A stretch of 6,138 bases of DNA from NCBI GenBank assembly GCA_000715855.1, contig KL571196.1:28319-34456 (forward strand), given 5' to 3'. How positions within the stretch are numbered: position 1 is the stretch's first letter; each line of letters opens with the position of its first letter. Positions 1 through 6,121 of this stretch are shown piece by piece. Source of the DNA: Actinoplanes liguriensis (GTDB lineage: Bacteria; Actinomycetota; Actinomycetes; Mycobacteriales; Micromonosporaceae). The notes beneath the pieces were generated by a model. The model was not told where the DNA came from, searched no databases, and was given only the letters and a program-made list of their open reading frames with translations. The position numbers were made by a program, and so were the translations under genes.

Positions 1-409
1 GCCGTAACGAACGCAGGTCGGGATGGTGACGGTTGATGGCGCCCGGGGAAAATTTGGTGTAGCCGACACCATGCGAAAATATGACAATCGGTCCAGTGAG
101 GTCGGTGAGTGAGCCGTGGTGACTGGCGGCGACGATCAGGTCGAATTCGATTTGCAGCGCCTGCTCCCAGGGCACGAAGACGAAGCCCCAGGCGGTAATC
201 GCCTCCTGGAGCCCCGCGCTGAACGGATCCGAGAAGCTGGATGTCGCCACCATCTGGAGATCCAAGTCGCCGTCGAACAACCCAGCGATGTCCGCGAGCC
301 GGTTCAGGGTTGCGATGTTGTGCACGACAAGGAGGACTGTCGCGGTCGTATGGCGGGTACGCCAGTGCCGCGCTGCGATTCCGACGGGCACCTTGACCGG
401 TGTTGTCAA
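1..409 (-). CDS. N-terminal part of an uncharacterised actinomycete protein, GT-B glycosyltransferase-like (runs off left edge)
   Basis: Reading the minus strand from a TTG at 409 gives 136 codons without a stop before the window edge, so the C-terminus is missing. The TTG is chosen because GGGAGGA lies about seven bases upstream; an in-frame GTG four codons later has no comparable site. A basic stretch (residues 10-20, with RHWRTRH) precedes a beta-strand TVLLVVHNIATLNRL (24-38). Later come VPWEQAL (79-85), FDLIVAAS (89-96) and IVIFSHGVGYTKF (108-120). The pattern of a strand, then PWEQ, then a hydrophobic strand ending in HG.GY.K matches, from memory, actinomycete proteins often annotated as hypothetical or as CDP-glycerol glycerophosphotransferase-like, with a GT-B-like fold. 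The substrate cannot be told. It is on the same strand as the KaiC-like gene but 261 bases downstream of it, so operon membership is uncertain. That it is a real gene is well supported; its function is not. Confidence 0.75.
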   Translation of the reverse strand, partial: MTTPVKVPVGIAARHWRTRHTTATVLLVVHNIATLNRLADIAGLFDGDLDLQMVATSSFSDPFSAGLQEAITAWGFVFVPWEQALQIEFDLIVAASHHGSLTDLTGPIVIFSHGVGYTKFSPGAINRHHPDLRSLR

Positions 410-670
410 TCTTTGTCCTCCCGCCGCATGGCACGTCACCGAGGACACCGTAGCGGCATCGATCACCGCCCTGCTCGACTCGGCGTCGATCAAAGGCGCG
501 CGAGGGGATGTCGCCGGCGGAGGGGCGTGGCTTCTGCCCGTGAAGCTTCTGCAAAACGCGCTGCTGCGCCTGAGGCTGGACTGCCACGAGTCACGGATGT
601 GCGCTCCGTCTTGGCGGGGATCAGCGCCGGGAGTCGGATCACGGTTGCGCAATGGTGAGGCTGCGTGAAG
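410..670. other. Intergenic stretch, no gene recognised
   Basis: This 261-base stretch lies between the KaiC-like gene stop and the start of the left-edge gene, both on the minus strand. Open frames cross it on both strands, but they are Arg/Ala/Ser-rich or match no family I recognise. Apart from the ribosome binding site at its left end I see no clear hairpin terminator, promoter hexamer pair or repeat. It could hold the promoter of the left-edge gene or the debris of a lost gene. Confidence 0.5.
416..422 (-). promoter_or_regulatory. Ribosome binding site deciding the TTG start at 409
   Basis: On the minus strand GGGAGGA (TCCTCCC on the plus strand) is followed by a six- to seven-base spacer and TTG. 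It is a near-perfect Shine-Dalgarno sequence and the main reason for accepting a rare TTG start for the left-edge gene. Confidence 0.7.
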
Positions 671-2119
671 TCAGTCGCGGCCGGGTGCGGTGGGGCAGTC
701 GCGGAGGACGCTCCAGCCCAGCATTCCGGTGATTCGTTCGAGTTTGTCGCCCACGGCGAAGCCGTCGTCGGTGATGTGGCAGGCATACATGCTGTGCTCG
801 TGGCGGCTGCTGCGCATCTTCAGGACGTTGAGGGCCCGGCCGATCTCGGTGCGGTGTTCGACGTAGCGGAGCTGGATCACGTTGTCGAACAAATACATGA
901 GTCCGACCAGGGGATCTTCCATGGGCCCGAACGTCGTCGTCTCACTGGTGACCCAGAGGGAGGCGCCGGCGTCGCGGACGATGCCGAGAAGACTGCGCAG
1001 GTAAGCAGGGAACCGGTGGGTCTCGCGGGCTGCGTTGGTCATGGCGTCCAGGCTGTCGATCACGATCCGGGTGGTCGCGCCGTCCGCGATCTGGCAGCGG
1101 ATCACGGACGCCAGCACATCGAGGTCGAGGCTGCCCATCGGCACATGCGAGATGACCAGTTGGTCCGCGGCGCGGGCGCCTTCGAAGTCCCATCCGAACG
1201 TACCGGCCATATAGATCAGTTGATCGACGGTGTCCTGAAAGGTGATGTGGAGGCTGCGCTCACCTCGGGCCAGGCCTTCGGCGACGAATCGCAGGGAGCT
1301 GATGGTCTTGCCCACGCCGCATGATCCGAGCACGAGGGTGGCGTCACCCTCGGGTATCCCACCGCCCATCAACGCGTCCAGCCCGGGAATCCCGGAAGGG
1401 ACGCGCCCACTGCTGGGCGTCACTGTCTCGGGCAGGAACGACTCGACTCGGGGATACACCTGGAAGCCGTCGGCGGTGATGTGCACCGCGTGCGTGCCGT
1501 TGAGGTGGGTGGCGGCACGCAGCTTCACGACGCGCAGGCCGCGCCGGTCGACCGGTTCGCGGGACTCGTGCGTCAGGTGGATGATGCCGTCCGCCAGGGC
1601 GAACTCCACCCCGGTCTGCATGTCCTCGGGGGTGTATTCACCGAGCAGCAGCAGCACCGTTCCGCTGTGCGCGACGCGGCTGGTCAGGTCGTACAGCGAC
1701 ATGCGGAGGGCGTGGTCGCTGACGAAGTCACGCAGCATTCTGGTGCTGTCGATCACCACGAGCGCCGGCTGATCGTCGAGGGCCTTGCGGACCACCTCGC
1801 CGATCAGCGCTTCGAGGTAGCTCTCGCCGGTGTCGCGAAGCATGTCACCCAGGTGCACGTATTCGACCTTCGATCCCACGGCCTCCGGGTCGAAGAACGG
1901 AAACCTACTCAGGTGCTCGATGAGTTTGGTGTGCGGTTCCGACAGGGTCGTGTAATAGACGGCCCTGTGTTCGACGGTGGCGTTGGCGAAGCAGATCTGC
2001 TGGGCCAGGATCGTCTTACCGGACCCGGGCGGACCGGCCACGACGACCATCGAGCCGCGCCGCAGGCCGCCACCGAGGATCAGATCCAGGTCCGCCAGCC
2101 CGGTCGACAGCCGCTTCAC
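671..2119 (-). CDS. Two-domain KaiC-like RecA-family ATPase
   Basis: A 482-residue protein with tandem KaiC domains, the same double architecture as cyanobacterial KaiC. Domain 1 has Walker A GPPGSGKT (29-36) and Walker B LVVID (120-124), with KLR at 199-201. Domain 2 has Walker A GSCGVGKT (265-272), Walker B RIVID (351-355) and a KMR motif (434-436) inside YVEHRTEIGRALNVLKMR, very like the end of KaiC CII. Differences from clock KaiC: the catalytic Glu pair is Ser60-Glu61 in domain 1 and Gln295-Asp296 in domain 2, and aligning by eye from the shared YVE puts Met408-Tyr409 where KaiC has its phosphorylated Ser-Thr. Nucleotide binding is therefore likely, but KaiC-style autophosphorylation is not. 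Such KaiC-like proteins are widespread outside Cyanobacteria and usually act in signalling. The GTG start overlaps the TGA of the response regulator gene as GTGA, implying translational coupling. No kaiA or kaiB is visible. The family is certain; the cellular role is unknown. Confidence 0.93.
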   Translation of the reverse strand: MKRLSTGLADLDLILGGGLRRGSMVVVAGPPGSGKTILAQQICFANATVEHRAVYYTTLSEPHTKLIEHLSRFPFFDPEAVGSKVEYVHLGDMLRDTGESYLEALIGEVVRKALDDQPALVVIDSTRMLRDFVSDHALRMSLYDLTSRVAHSGTVLLLLGEYTPEDMQTGVEFALADGIIHLTHESREPVDRRGLRVVKLRAATHLNGTHAVHITADGFQVYPRVESFLPETVTPSSGRVPSGIPGLDALMGGGIPEGDATLVLGSCGVGKTISSLRFVAEGLARGERSLHITFQDTVDQLIYMAGTFGWDFEGARAADQLVISHVPMGSLDLDVLASVIRCQIADGATTRIVIDSLDAMTNAARETHRFPAYLRSLLGIVRDAGASLWVTSETTTFGPMEDPLVGLMYLFDNVIQLRYVEHRTEIGRALNVLKMRSSRHEHSMYACHITDDGFAVGDKLERITGMLGWSVLRDCPTAPGRD

Positions 2120-2475
2120 TTCGCGCCACGCCCTTCCCGCAGTAGGCCTTCAACCACCTCGAGAAGCTCAGAGCACTCATACGGCTTGGCGAGCGCGGCG
2201 TCGGCGTCGACCGCCAGGTGCGCGTCGCCGCTGACCGCCAGGACCGGGATCGAGGTGGTCGCCGGGTCGGACCGAAGCGCTCGGATGAGCTCGACACCGC
2301 CCATGACCGGCATCATCATGTCGGTCACCATCAGATCCGGTGCCGACGCATGCACCGAGGCGAGAGCGGCGGCCCCGTCACCGGCCTCACTGACCTCGTG
2401 GCCAGCGCGGAGGAGCACCCGACGCAGTATGAATCGCAGGTCCGGCTCATCGTCGACCACCAGAATCCTGCCCAC
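2116..2475 (-). CDS. CheY-like single-domain response regulator
   Basis: A stand-alone receiver domain with no DNA-binding or enzymatic output domain. From the GTG at 2475 it has 119 residues and begins with GRILVVDDEPD. The acidic pair is Asp8-Asp9, the phosphoacceptor is Asp52 in TDMMMP, the switch Ser82 lies in AVSGD and the conserved Lys97 in AKPY, so all residues needed for phosphorylation are present. A longer frame opens at a TTG at 2523, adding 16 residues, but neither start has a strong ribosome binding site. I prefer 2475 because CheY-type proteins usually begin five or six residues before the Asp pair. The stop overlaps the start of the KaiC-like gene by four bases, so the two are co-translated and probably act together: the phosphorylated receiver may control the ATPase by contact. 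No histidine kinase is in the window. The identification is secure; the exact start is less so. Confidence 0.9.
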   Translation of the reverse strand: MGRILVVDDEPDLRFILRRVLLRAGHEVSEAGDGAAALASVHASAPDLMVTDMMMPVMGGVELIRALRSDPATTSIPVLAVSGDAHLAVDADAALAKPYECSELLEVVEGLLREGRGAK

Positions 2476-2552
2476 CGAATCCGTCCGTTCACGGGGCAGC
2501 CTGCGGGCCCCCACCGTGATCAAGATACGCCGATCAGACCTGTGCGATGGCG

Positions 2553-2581
2553 CATATCCAGCGGTTGCGACAGGGCTTCAA
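2553..2581 (-). promoter_or_regulatory. Possible promoter of the response regulator/KaiC-like operon
   Basis: On the minus strand TTGAAG (2581-2576) and GATATG (2558-2553) are separated by 17 bases, a spacing suited to a housekeeping sigma factor. The first hexamer matches TTGACA at four of six positions; the second matches TATAAT poorly. It sits about 30 bases before the TTG and 80 bases before the GTG start candidates. This is a weak call by eye. Confidence 0.22.
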
Positions 2582-2664
2582 ACGACCGACTTCTCCGGTG
2601 ACTTCAGGTTCTGAATGATCTCTGGTAGGCGACATCTGGCAGCGCGCCGTCCGGCAGACCGGGC

Positions 2665-2679
2665 CGGTTCAGCAGTCCC
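2665..2679 (-). promoter_or_regulatory. Candidate DosR/DevR-type operator
   Basis: The minus strand reads GGGACTGCTGAACCG. The first six bases equal the left half of the mycobacterial DosR consensus (GGGACT), and the second half keeps the key G and CC positions, but the right half-site is degenerate. The context supports it, since universal stress proteins and cation ATPases are classic DosR targets. It lies about 190 bases before the response regulator start and 240 bases before doxX, so which operon it would serve is open. Confidence 0.3.
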
Positions 2680-2900
2680 GGCGAAATGCGCGTACGGTCG
2701 AGGTGTCGCCCGGGACCCCGGTGGCCGTTGAGCCTGCCGATGCCGCCGACATCCCCCGCCATTCGTGAAACCTGCCGTAGTTGGCCCGGTCTCGGGTCTG
2801 CACGGGAGCACGGCTGCTGCCCTGAGTAGGCGGCGCCGCACTCCGATCGAACCGTTGAGCGCGCTGGACGCGCCGCGGGCCATGTGTCACGAACAAGCCG

Positions 2901-2905
2901 AAGGA
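2901..2905 (+). promoter_or_regulatory. Ribosome binding site favouring the ATG at 2917 of doxX
   Basis: AAGGA stands 11 bases before the ATG at 2917. This is a longer spacing than usual but the only credible site here. The in-frame GTG at 2884 lies upstream of it without any site, and the GTG at 2908 is only two bases away from it. Confidence 0.45.
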
Positions 2906-2916
2906 ATGTGAGTGCG

Positions 2917-3534
2917 ATGGTCAACATCGCTGACAACCACGAAACGTCAACTCCCGTCACTTCCCTGGCCACCACTGGACGGCCGGACCGGGGCGCACGG
3001 CACCAGGCTCCAGCGCGGGACACCGCGCTTCCGATTACCGGCACGGCGGTCACCGCGACGCGATACCTGATGGCCGGCATCCGGCTCGCCCTGGGCTGGG
3101 TCTTCCTGTGGGCGTTCCTCGACAAGCTGTTCGGACTCGGACGCAGCACCCCCGCCGCGAACGCGTGGCGGGAGGGTGGCAGTCCCACCGCCGGATTCCT
3201 CGGCAAGGCCGCGACCGGTCCGTTCACCGACTTCTACCACTCGATCGCCGGGAACACCGCTGTCGATGTGCTGTTCATGACGGCTCTGCTCGGTATCGGC
3301 GTCGCGCTGATCCTCGGCATCGGCATGCGCGTCGCCGCGGCCGCCGGAGCGCTGCTGACCGTCCTGATGTGGACCGTGGTCCTGCCGCCGGCAACCAATC
3401 CGTTCATGGACGAGCACCTCATCTACGCCGCCGTCCTGGTCCTGCTCGCCGTGCTGGGCGCCGGAACCACCTGGGGCTTCGGTCGCCGATGGGCGGCGAC
3501 CACGCTCGTGCGGAGCAACACCTGGCTGACCTAG
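2917..3534 (+). CDS. DoxX-family integral membrane protein
   Basis: From the ATG at 2917 the protein has 205 residues; an in-frame GTG at 2884 would add 11. A polar, Thr- and Ala-rich cytoplasmic-looking tail (1-45) precedes four predicted membrane helices at about 50-72, 116-136, 139-157 and 168-186. Family hallmarks are the first-helix pattern R.ALGWVFLWAFLDKLFG (56-73) and NPFMDEHLIYA (161-171) before the last helix. DoxX/DoxD relatives include the quinone-reducing thiosulfate dehydrogenase subunit of Acidianus, and mycobacterial DoxX joins a membrane complex with superoxide dismutase and SseA for oxidative and thiol stress. A specific reaction cannot be assigned here. It is the first plus-strand gene after the divergent region, 85 bases before the universal stress gene with a hairpin between, so the two are likely co-transcribed at least in part. 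Family assignment is strong; biochemical role unknown. Confidence 0.88.
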   Translation: MVNIADNHETSTPVTSLATTGRPDRGARHQAPARDTALPITGTAVTATRYLMAGIRLALGWVFLWAFLDKLFGLGRSTPAANAWREGGSPTAGFLGKAATGPFTDFYHSIAGNTAVDVLFMTALLGIGVALILGIGMRVAAAAGALLTVLMWTVVLPPATNPFMDEHLIYAAVLVLLAVLGAGTTWGFGRRWAATTLVRSNTWLT

Positions 3535-3572
3535 GCCGGACCGCGTTCCCTGCCTGCCCACCGTCTTCATCG

Positions 3573-3598
3573 AGCCCGCCGGCGTCCGGCGGCGGGCT
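3573..3598 (+). terminator. GC-rich hairpin between doxX and the universal stress gene
   Basis: GCCCGCCG (3574-3581) pairs with CGGCGGGC (3590-3597) around an eight-base loop, and A3573-T3598 extends the stem to nine pairs. The trailing sequence TTCCTATTTCC has only a broken T run, so this could be a partial terminator that lowers usp expression relative to doxX, or an RNA-stabilising hairpin. The usp ribosome binding site starts only 11 bases beyond it. Confidence 0.5.
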
Positions 3599-3619
3599 TC
3601 CTATTTCCAGGAGTTCGTC

Positions 3620-4087
3620 ATGATCGATCAGGACCAGGTAACGGGCCATCGCATCGTCGTGGGCATCGACAATTCCGCGGGCGCGGCGGAAGCGCTGCGC
3701 TGGGCACTTGCCCATGCGCGGCTGACCGGCGCCACTGTCGAAGCCGTCACCGCGTGGCAGGTGCCGCCCATGTACGCCTACGCCTATGGCTGGACGCCGA
3801 CCGGCATCGACGACGCCGGCATCGTCAGATATGCCGAGAAAACCCTGACCGAGACAGTGGAGCAGGCGCAGGACGGGGACGACCAGCCCGTGACCGTCAC
3901 CAACCGGATCATGGAAGGACCCGCGGCCCAGGTTCTGCTGGACGCCGGAAAAGGCGCCGACCTGATGGTCCTCGGTAGCCGCGGTCACGGCGCCTTCGCC
4001 GGGATGTTGCTCGGCTCGGTCAGTCAGCACTGCGTCCAGCATGCCACCTGCCCCACGGTGGTCATCCCGGAACAGACCCGGCCGTAG
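3620..4087 (+). CDS. Universal stress protein, UspA family, ATP-binding type
   Basis: A 155-residue single-domain Usp protein, the usual length. The ATG has AGGAG at 3609-3613, six bases upstream. The first strand RIVVGIDNS (11-19) carries the conserved Asp17. The second half has EGPAAQVLL (99-107), [11 protein letters not shown] (114-124) and the full ATP motif G-2X-G-9X-G-S formed by Gly119, Gly122, Gly132 and Ser133, followed by [17 protein letters not shown]. It should therefore bind ATP like mycobacterial Rv2623 and related proteins, unlike the non-binding UspA group. Usp proteins are cytoplasmic dimers induced by hypoxia, starvation or nitric oxide; in mycobacteria many belong to the DosR regulon, where Rv2623 limits growth in an ATP-dependent way. 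The segment YAYAYGWTP (52-60) is unusually Tyr-rich. It lies between doxX and the broken ATPase, consistent with a stress operon. Identification is very secure; the particular function is unknown. Confidence 0.95.
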   Translation: MIDQDQVTGHRIVVGIDNSAGAAEALRWALAHARLTGATVEAVTAWQVPPMYAYAYGWTPTGIDDAGIVRYAEKTLTETVEQAQDGDDQPVTVTNRIMEGPAAQVLLDAGKGADLMVLGSRGHGAFAGMLLGSVSQHCVQHATCPTVVIPEQTRP

Positions 4088-4143
4088 ACGCACGGCCGCC
4101 GCGTCAGCATGGTTCGCCAACCGCAGGTGAAGAGGCCCCGAGG

Positions 4144-4690
4144 ATGACCACATCAACCAAGAGCCCCGACGGTGTCGTCCCTGCCGGCAACGCCGATACC
4201 GAGGTGAACGCCCGAGAACCGCTCGCCGAGCTGTATCGGGATCTGCGCACCTCACCGCACGGGCTGGCCGGCCGCGAGGCCGCCCGGCGGACCGTCGTCT
4301 ACGGGGCCAACGAGCTGACCCGGCGCACCGGCCGGCGCCACCACCGTCACCTTCGCCGGAATCGTCGCCTGCCAGATCGGCACCGCCTTCGCCGCCCGCA
4401 CCGACCGGGCATCCTTGTTCACCATCGGGTTATTCAGCAACCGGCTCCTGCTCTGGGGCATCCTTTTCGAGCTGGTCTTCACCGCCGCCGTCATCTACAC
4501 ACCCTGGCTGCAGCACATCTTCGGCACCGCGGCACTCAGCGCAGCCCAGCTCGCGATCATCGCCCCGTTCCCGTTCGCCGTCTGGGGCGTCGACGAAGGG
4601 GCACGCTGGGTGGCCCGGCGCCGTTCGGTGCCGGTCGTGCAGAAGCGAGAGAGCCCCCGATTCGCGAGCCGCGCGCAGCCCCACGATTAG
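4144..4690 (+). pseudogene. Cation-transporting P-type ATPase, large internal deletion with frame change
   Basis: Two ends of one protein family lie back to back in different frames. From the ATG at 4144 (AAGAGG eight bases upstream) come about 62 residues of a cation ATPase N-terminal domain: [20 protein letters not shown] (24-43) and [11 protein letters not shown] (51-61). From about 4331, in another frame, come about 119 residues of the C-terminal transmembrane domain: [20 protein letters not shown], then [20 protein letters not shown], and finally [18 protein letters not shown], the typical end of the last two helices, stopping at 4690. Everything between is gone: the remaining helices, the TGES actuator loop, the DKTGT phosphorylation site and the nucleotide-binding domain, roughly 600-700 residues by family length. 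In the C-terminal frame a TGA at 4316-4318 blocks reading from further upstream. The N-terminal frame runs on as Arg/His-rich nonsense to 4707. No transport activity is possible. A genuine deletion or an assembly error would look the same. Confidence 0.87.
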
Positions 4691-4703
4691 AAAGAGAACA
4701 GCC

Positions 4704-4952
4704 ATGAACGCCACACAGGTCAGAAAATCCGAGATCGTTTCCATCCTGCGCTCCAGGGGGAAGGGCGCTCGCGCCGACTGGTTCGAACGCGAACTGCCTG
4801 CCATCGTCGATACCGGCGAGAACAGCAGTCTGCTGGCAACTCTGGACATCGACGTCAACGCGCTGCGATCGGCCGATCGCAGCGCTCAGGAAGCTCGGCC
4901 GGTTACCACCTCCGGTGCTCGGGCCGACGAGGACGGGCCAGGGCAGGCGTAG
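4704..4952 (+). CDS. Small protein of unknown function (82 residues)
   Basis: An ATG with a purine-rich AAAGAGAA stretch just upstream opens an 82-codon gene 13 bases after the ATPase remnant stop. Residues 1-55 look like a compact, mainly helical, charged domain: [14 protein letters not shown] (6-19), [15 protein letters not shown] (22-36), [16 protein letters not shown] (40-55). The tail from about 56 is polar and looks disordered. There is no signal peptide or membrane segment. The pattern EI...LRSRG...RADW..R.LP..VD...N..LL..L.ID resembles small hypothetical proteins I believe occur in other actinomycetes, but I cannot name the family. A former operon with the ATPase would make it an accessory protein of that pump, which is inference from position only. 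A perfect palindrome covers codons 53-61. The coding call is good; the function is unknown. Confidence 0.72.
   Translation: MNATQVRKSEIVSILRSRGKGARADWFERELPAIVDTGENSSLLATLDIDVNALRSADRSAQEARPVTTSGARADEDGPGQA
4860..4885. repeat. Perfect 26-bp palindrome inside the small gene
   Basis: GCGCTGCGATCGG is followed immediately by its reverse complement with no spacer, centred between 4872 and 4873. The next outward pair (C4859 and T4886) does not match, so the palindrome is exactly 26 bp. It lies in the part of the 82-residue gene where the conserved-looking domain gives way to the polar tail. As RNA it would fold into a strong hairpin; as DNA it could bind a dimeric protein. Confidence 0.85.
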
Positions 4953-4976
4953 TCTGTCGACTGTCGCTCCGGACCC

Positions 4977-4997
4977 CGGCGGCTCGATCAGCCGCCG
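4977..4997 (+). terminator. Hairpin between the small gene and the glycosyltransferase gene
   Basis: CGGCGGCT (4977-4984) pairs perfectly with AGCCGCCG (4990-4997) around the five-base loop CGATC. It begins 25 bases after the small gene stop and ends 23 bases before the next ATG. No T run follows, so it could be a T-less actinobacterial terminator or a processing or attenuation hairpin. It suggests the glycosyltransferase may form a separate transcription unit. Confidence 0.5.
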
Positions 4998-5020
4998 ACG
5001 AGTGATCTGAAAGAGCGACG

Positions 5021-6121
5021 ATGACCATCACGTTTGGATTTCTCAGCACCCACCCGCCCACCCGGTGCGGCCTGGCAACCTTCAACGCCGCACTCGCGGG
5101 CCACCTGGGTGCGGCCGATGGCCCGAGCGGCGTTGTGCGAGTCGCCGCGGCCGGCGACGACCTCACGCCGGCGCCGGGCGTGGTCCACACCTGGGCCGGA
5201 GACGCGCCGTCTGGTTGGCGTGCCAGTGCCGACGTCCTGAACACCTTCGACGTCGCGGTCGTGCAGCATGAGTACGGCATCTATCCCGGCAGCGACGGCG
5301 AAGAGGTCCTGTCCGTGCTGCGCCGGCTCACCGTGCCGAGCATCGTCGTCCTGCACACCGTGCCGACCGGCCCCACTCCACGGCGGAAGTCGCTGCTCGA
5401 ACAGATCGCCACCGCCGCCGACGCGGTCATCACCCTCACCAGGTCCGCGCACGACCGGCTTCTCCTCGGCTATGCCGTCGACAGCGCGAAAGTCTCCGTG
5501 ATCCCGCACGGCGCCTCCGACTTCGCCGGGGAGCCGGCCCGCCTGCATGCCCGGCCACACCTGCTGACCTGGGGACTCCTGGGCCCGGGCAAAGGGATCG
5601 AATGGGCGGTGGGTGCCCTCGCCCGCCTGCAGAAGGTCAAACCCGCACCGGTCTACACCGTGGCCGGCCGGACCCATCCCAAGGTCGTCGAGCTGCACGG
5701 CGAGGCGTACCGGGCCAGCCTGCACCAGCTCGGCGCGGCCCTCGGCGTCGGTCGCGACGTGCACTACGAATCGTCCTACCTCGACCAGGCCGCGCTCGGC
5801 GAGTTGATCCGCTCCGCCGACGTCGTAGTGCTGCCTTACGACTCCACCGACCAGGTCACCTCGGGTGTGCTCGTGGAGGCGGTGGCGGCCCGGATCCCGG
5901 TCGTCGCGACCACCTTCCCGCACGCCGTGGAACTGCTCACCGACGGACCCGGCCTGCTCGTGCCGCACAAGAACCCGGCAGCCCTGGCGACCGCCATCAG
6001 GAAGATCCTCACCAGACCCGCCCTCGCCGCCGCCCTGCGGGAACGCCACGGCCACACCGGACCGGCACTGCGGTGGCCCGCCGTCGCCCAGCGGTATCAG
6101 GAACTCGCCGCGACACTCGTC
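5021..6121 (+). CDS. GT4-like glycosyltransferase, C-terminus cut by contig end
   Basis: The ATG at 5021 has GAAAGAG five bases upstream and opens 367 genuine codons before adapter sequence begins at 6122. The fold is two-domain GT-B. The N-terminal half has FGFLSTHPPTRCGLATFNAA (5-24) and VVQHEYGIYPGSDGE (80-94). The linker region has SVIPHG (159-164). The C-terminal half has WGLLGPGKGIEWA (184-196) and PYDSTDQVTSGVLVEAVA (272-289), the donor-binding segment. In the usual E-x7-E motif of GT4 enzymes the second Glu is Glu286, while the first position is Gln278. Proteins with this STYPPT.CGLATF start and HEYG.YGG motif are found in actinomycetes and other bacteria as GT4 or group 1 glycosyltransferases; donor and acceptor are not known to me. 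Nothing predicts secretion, so it should act in the cytoplasm. The missing part is probably short, judging from GT4 lengths of roughly 370-400 residues. Any residues LSLIH at the end are artefactual. Confidence 0.9.

Larger units (their letters stand above)
2524..2883. other. Divergent intergenic control region
   Basis: About 400 bases separate the minus-strand response regulator operon from the plus-strand doxX gene, and promoters for both must lie here. Open frames crossing it (for example 2578-2883 on the minus strand) are rich in Arg, Ala and Pro and resemble no family, so I read it as non-coding. It contains a possible DosR-type box at 2665-2679, a weaker one at 2712-2726 and a short interrupted inverted repeat, ACCGG-G-CCGGT, directly beside the first. 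No RNA gene or riboswitch was recognised. Confidence 0.55.

Noticed and set aside
288..668. Plus-strand open frame with a protein-like central segment (TALLDSASIKGARGD)
   Set aside because: It overlaps the left-edge minus-strand gene, has no ribosome binding site and matches no family I know. A decayed gene in 410-670 remains possible but unsupported.
665..1324. 219-codon plus-strand open frame
   Set aside because: It is the antisense shadow of the KaiC-like gene's second domain.
1481..2614. 377-codon plus-strand open frame
   Set aside because: It is antisense to the KaiC-like and response regulator genes and shows no family motifs.
2712..2726. GGGACCCCGGTGGCC as a stand-alone DosR box
   Set aside because: Only the GGGAC half fits the consensus; too weak to list as a separate feature.
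2578..2883. Minus-strand 101-codon frame (and the longer 2604-3227 frame) in the divergent region
   Set aside because: Arg/Ala/Pro-rich with no motif; it would fill the only room for promoters between the divergent operons.
4144..4707. A complete 187-residue protein in the first ATPase frame
   Set aside because: After residue 63 the frame is Arg/His-rich nonsense, while the family C-terminus is read in another frame, so this is a broken ATPase and not a distinct gene. Its TGA overlapping the next ATG is coincidental.
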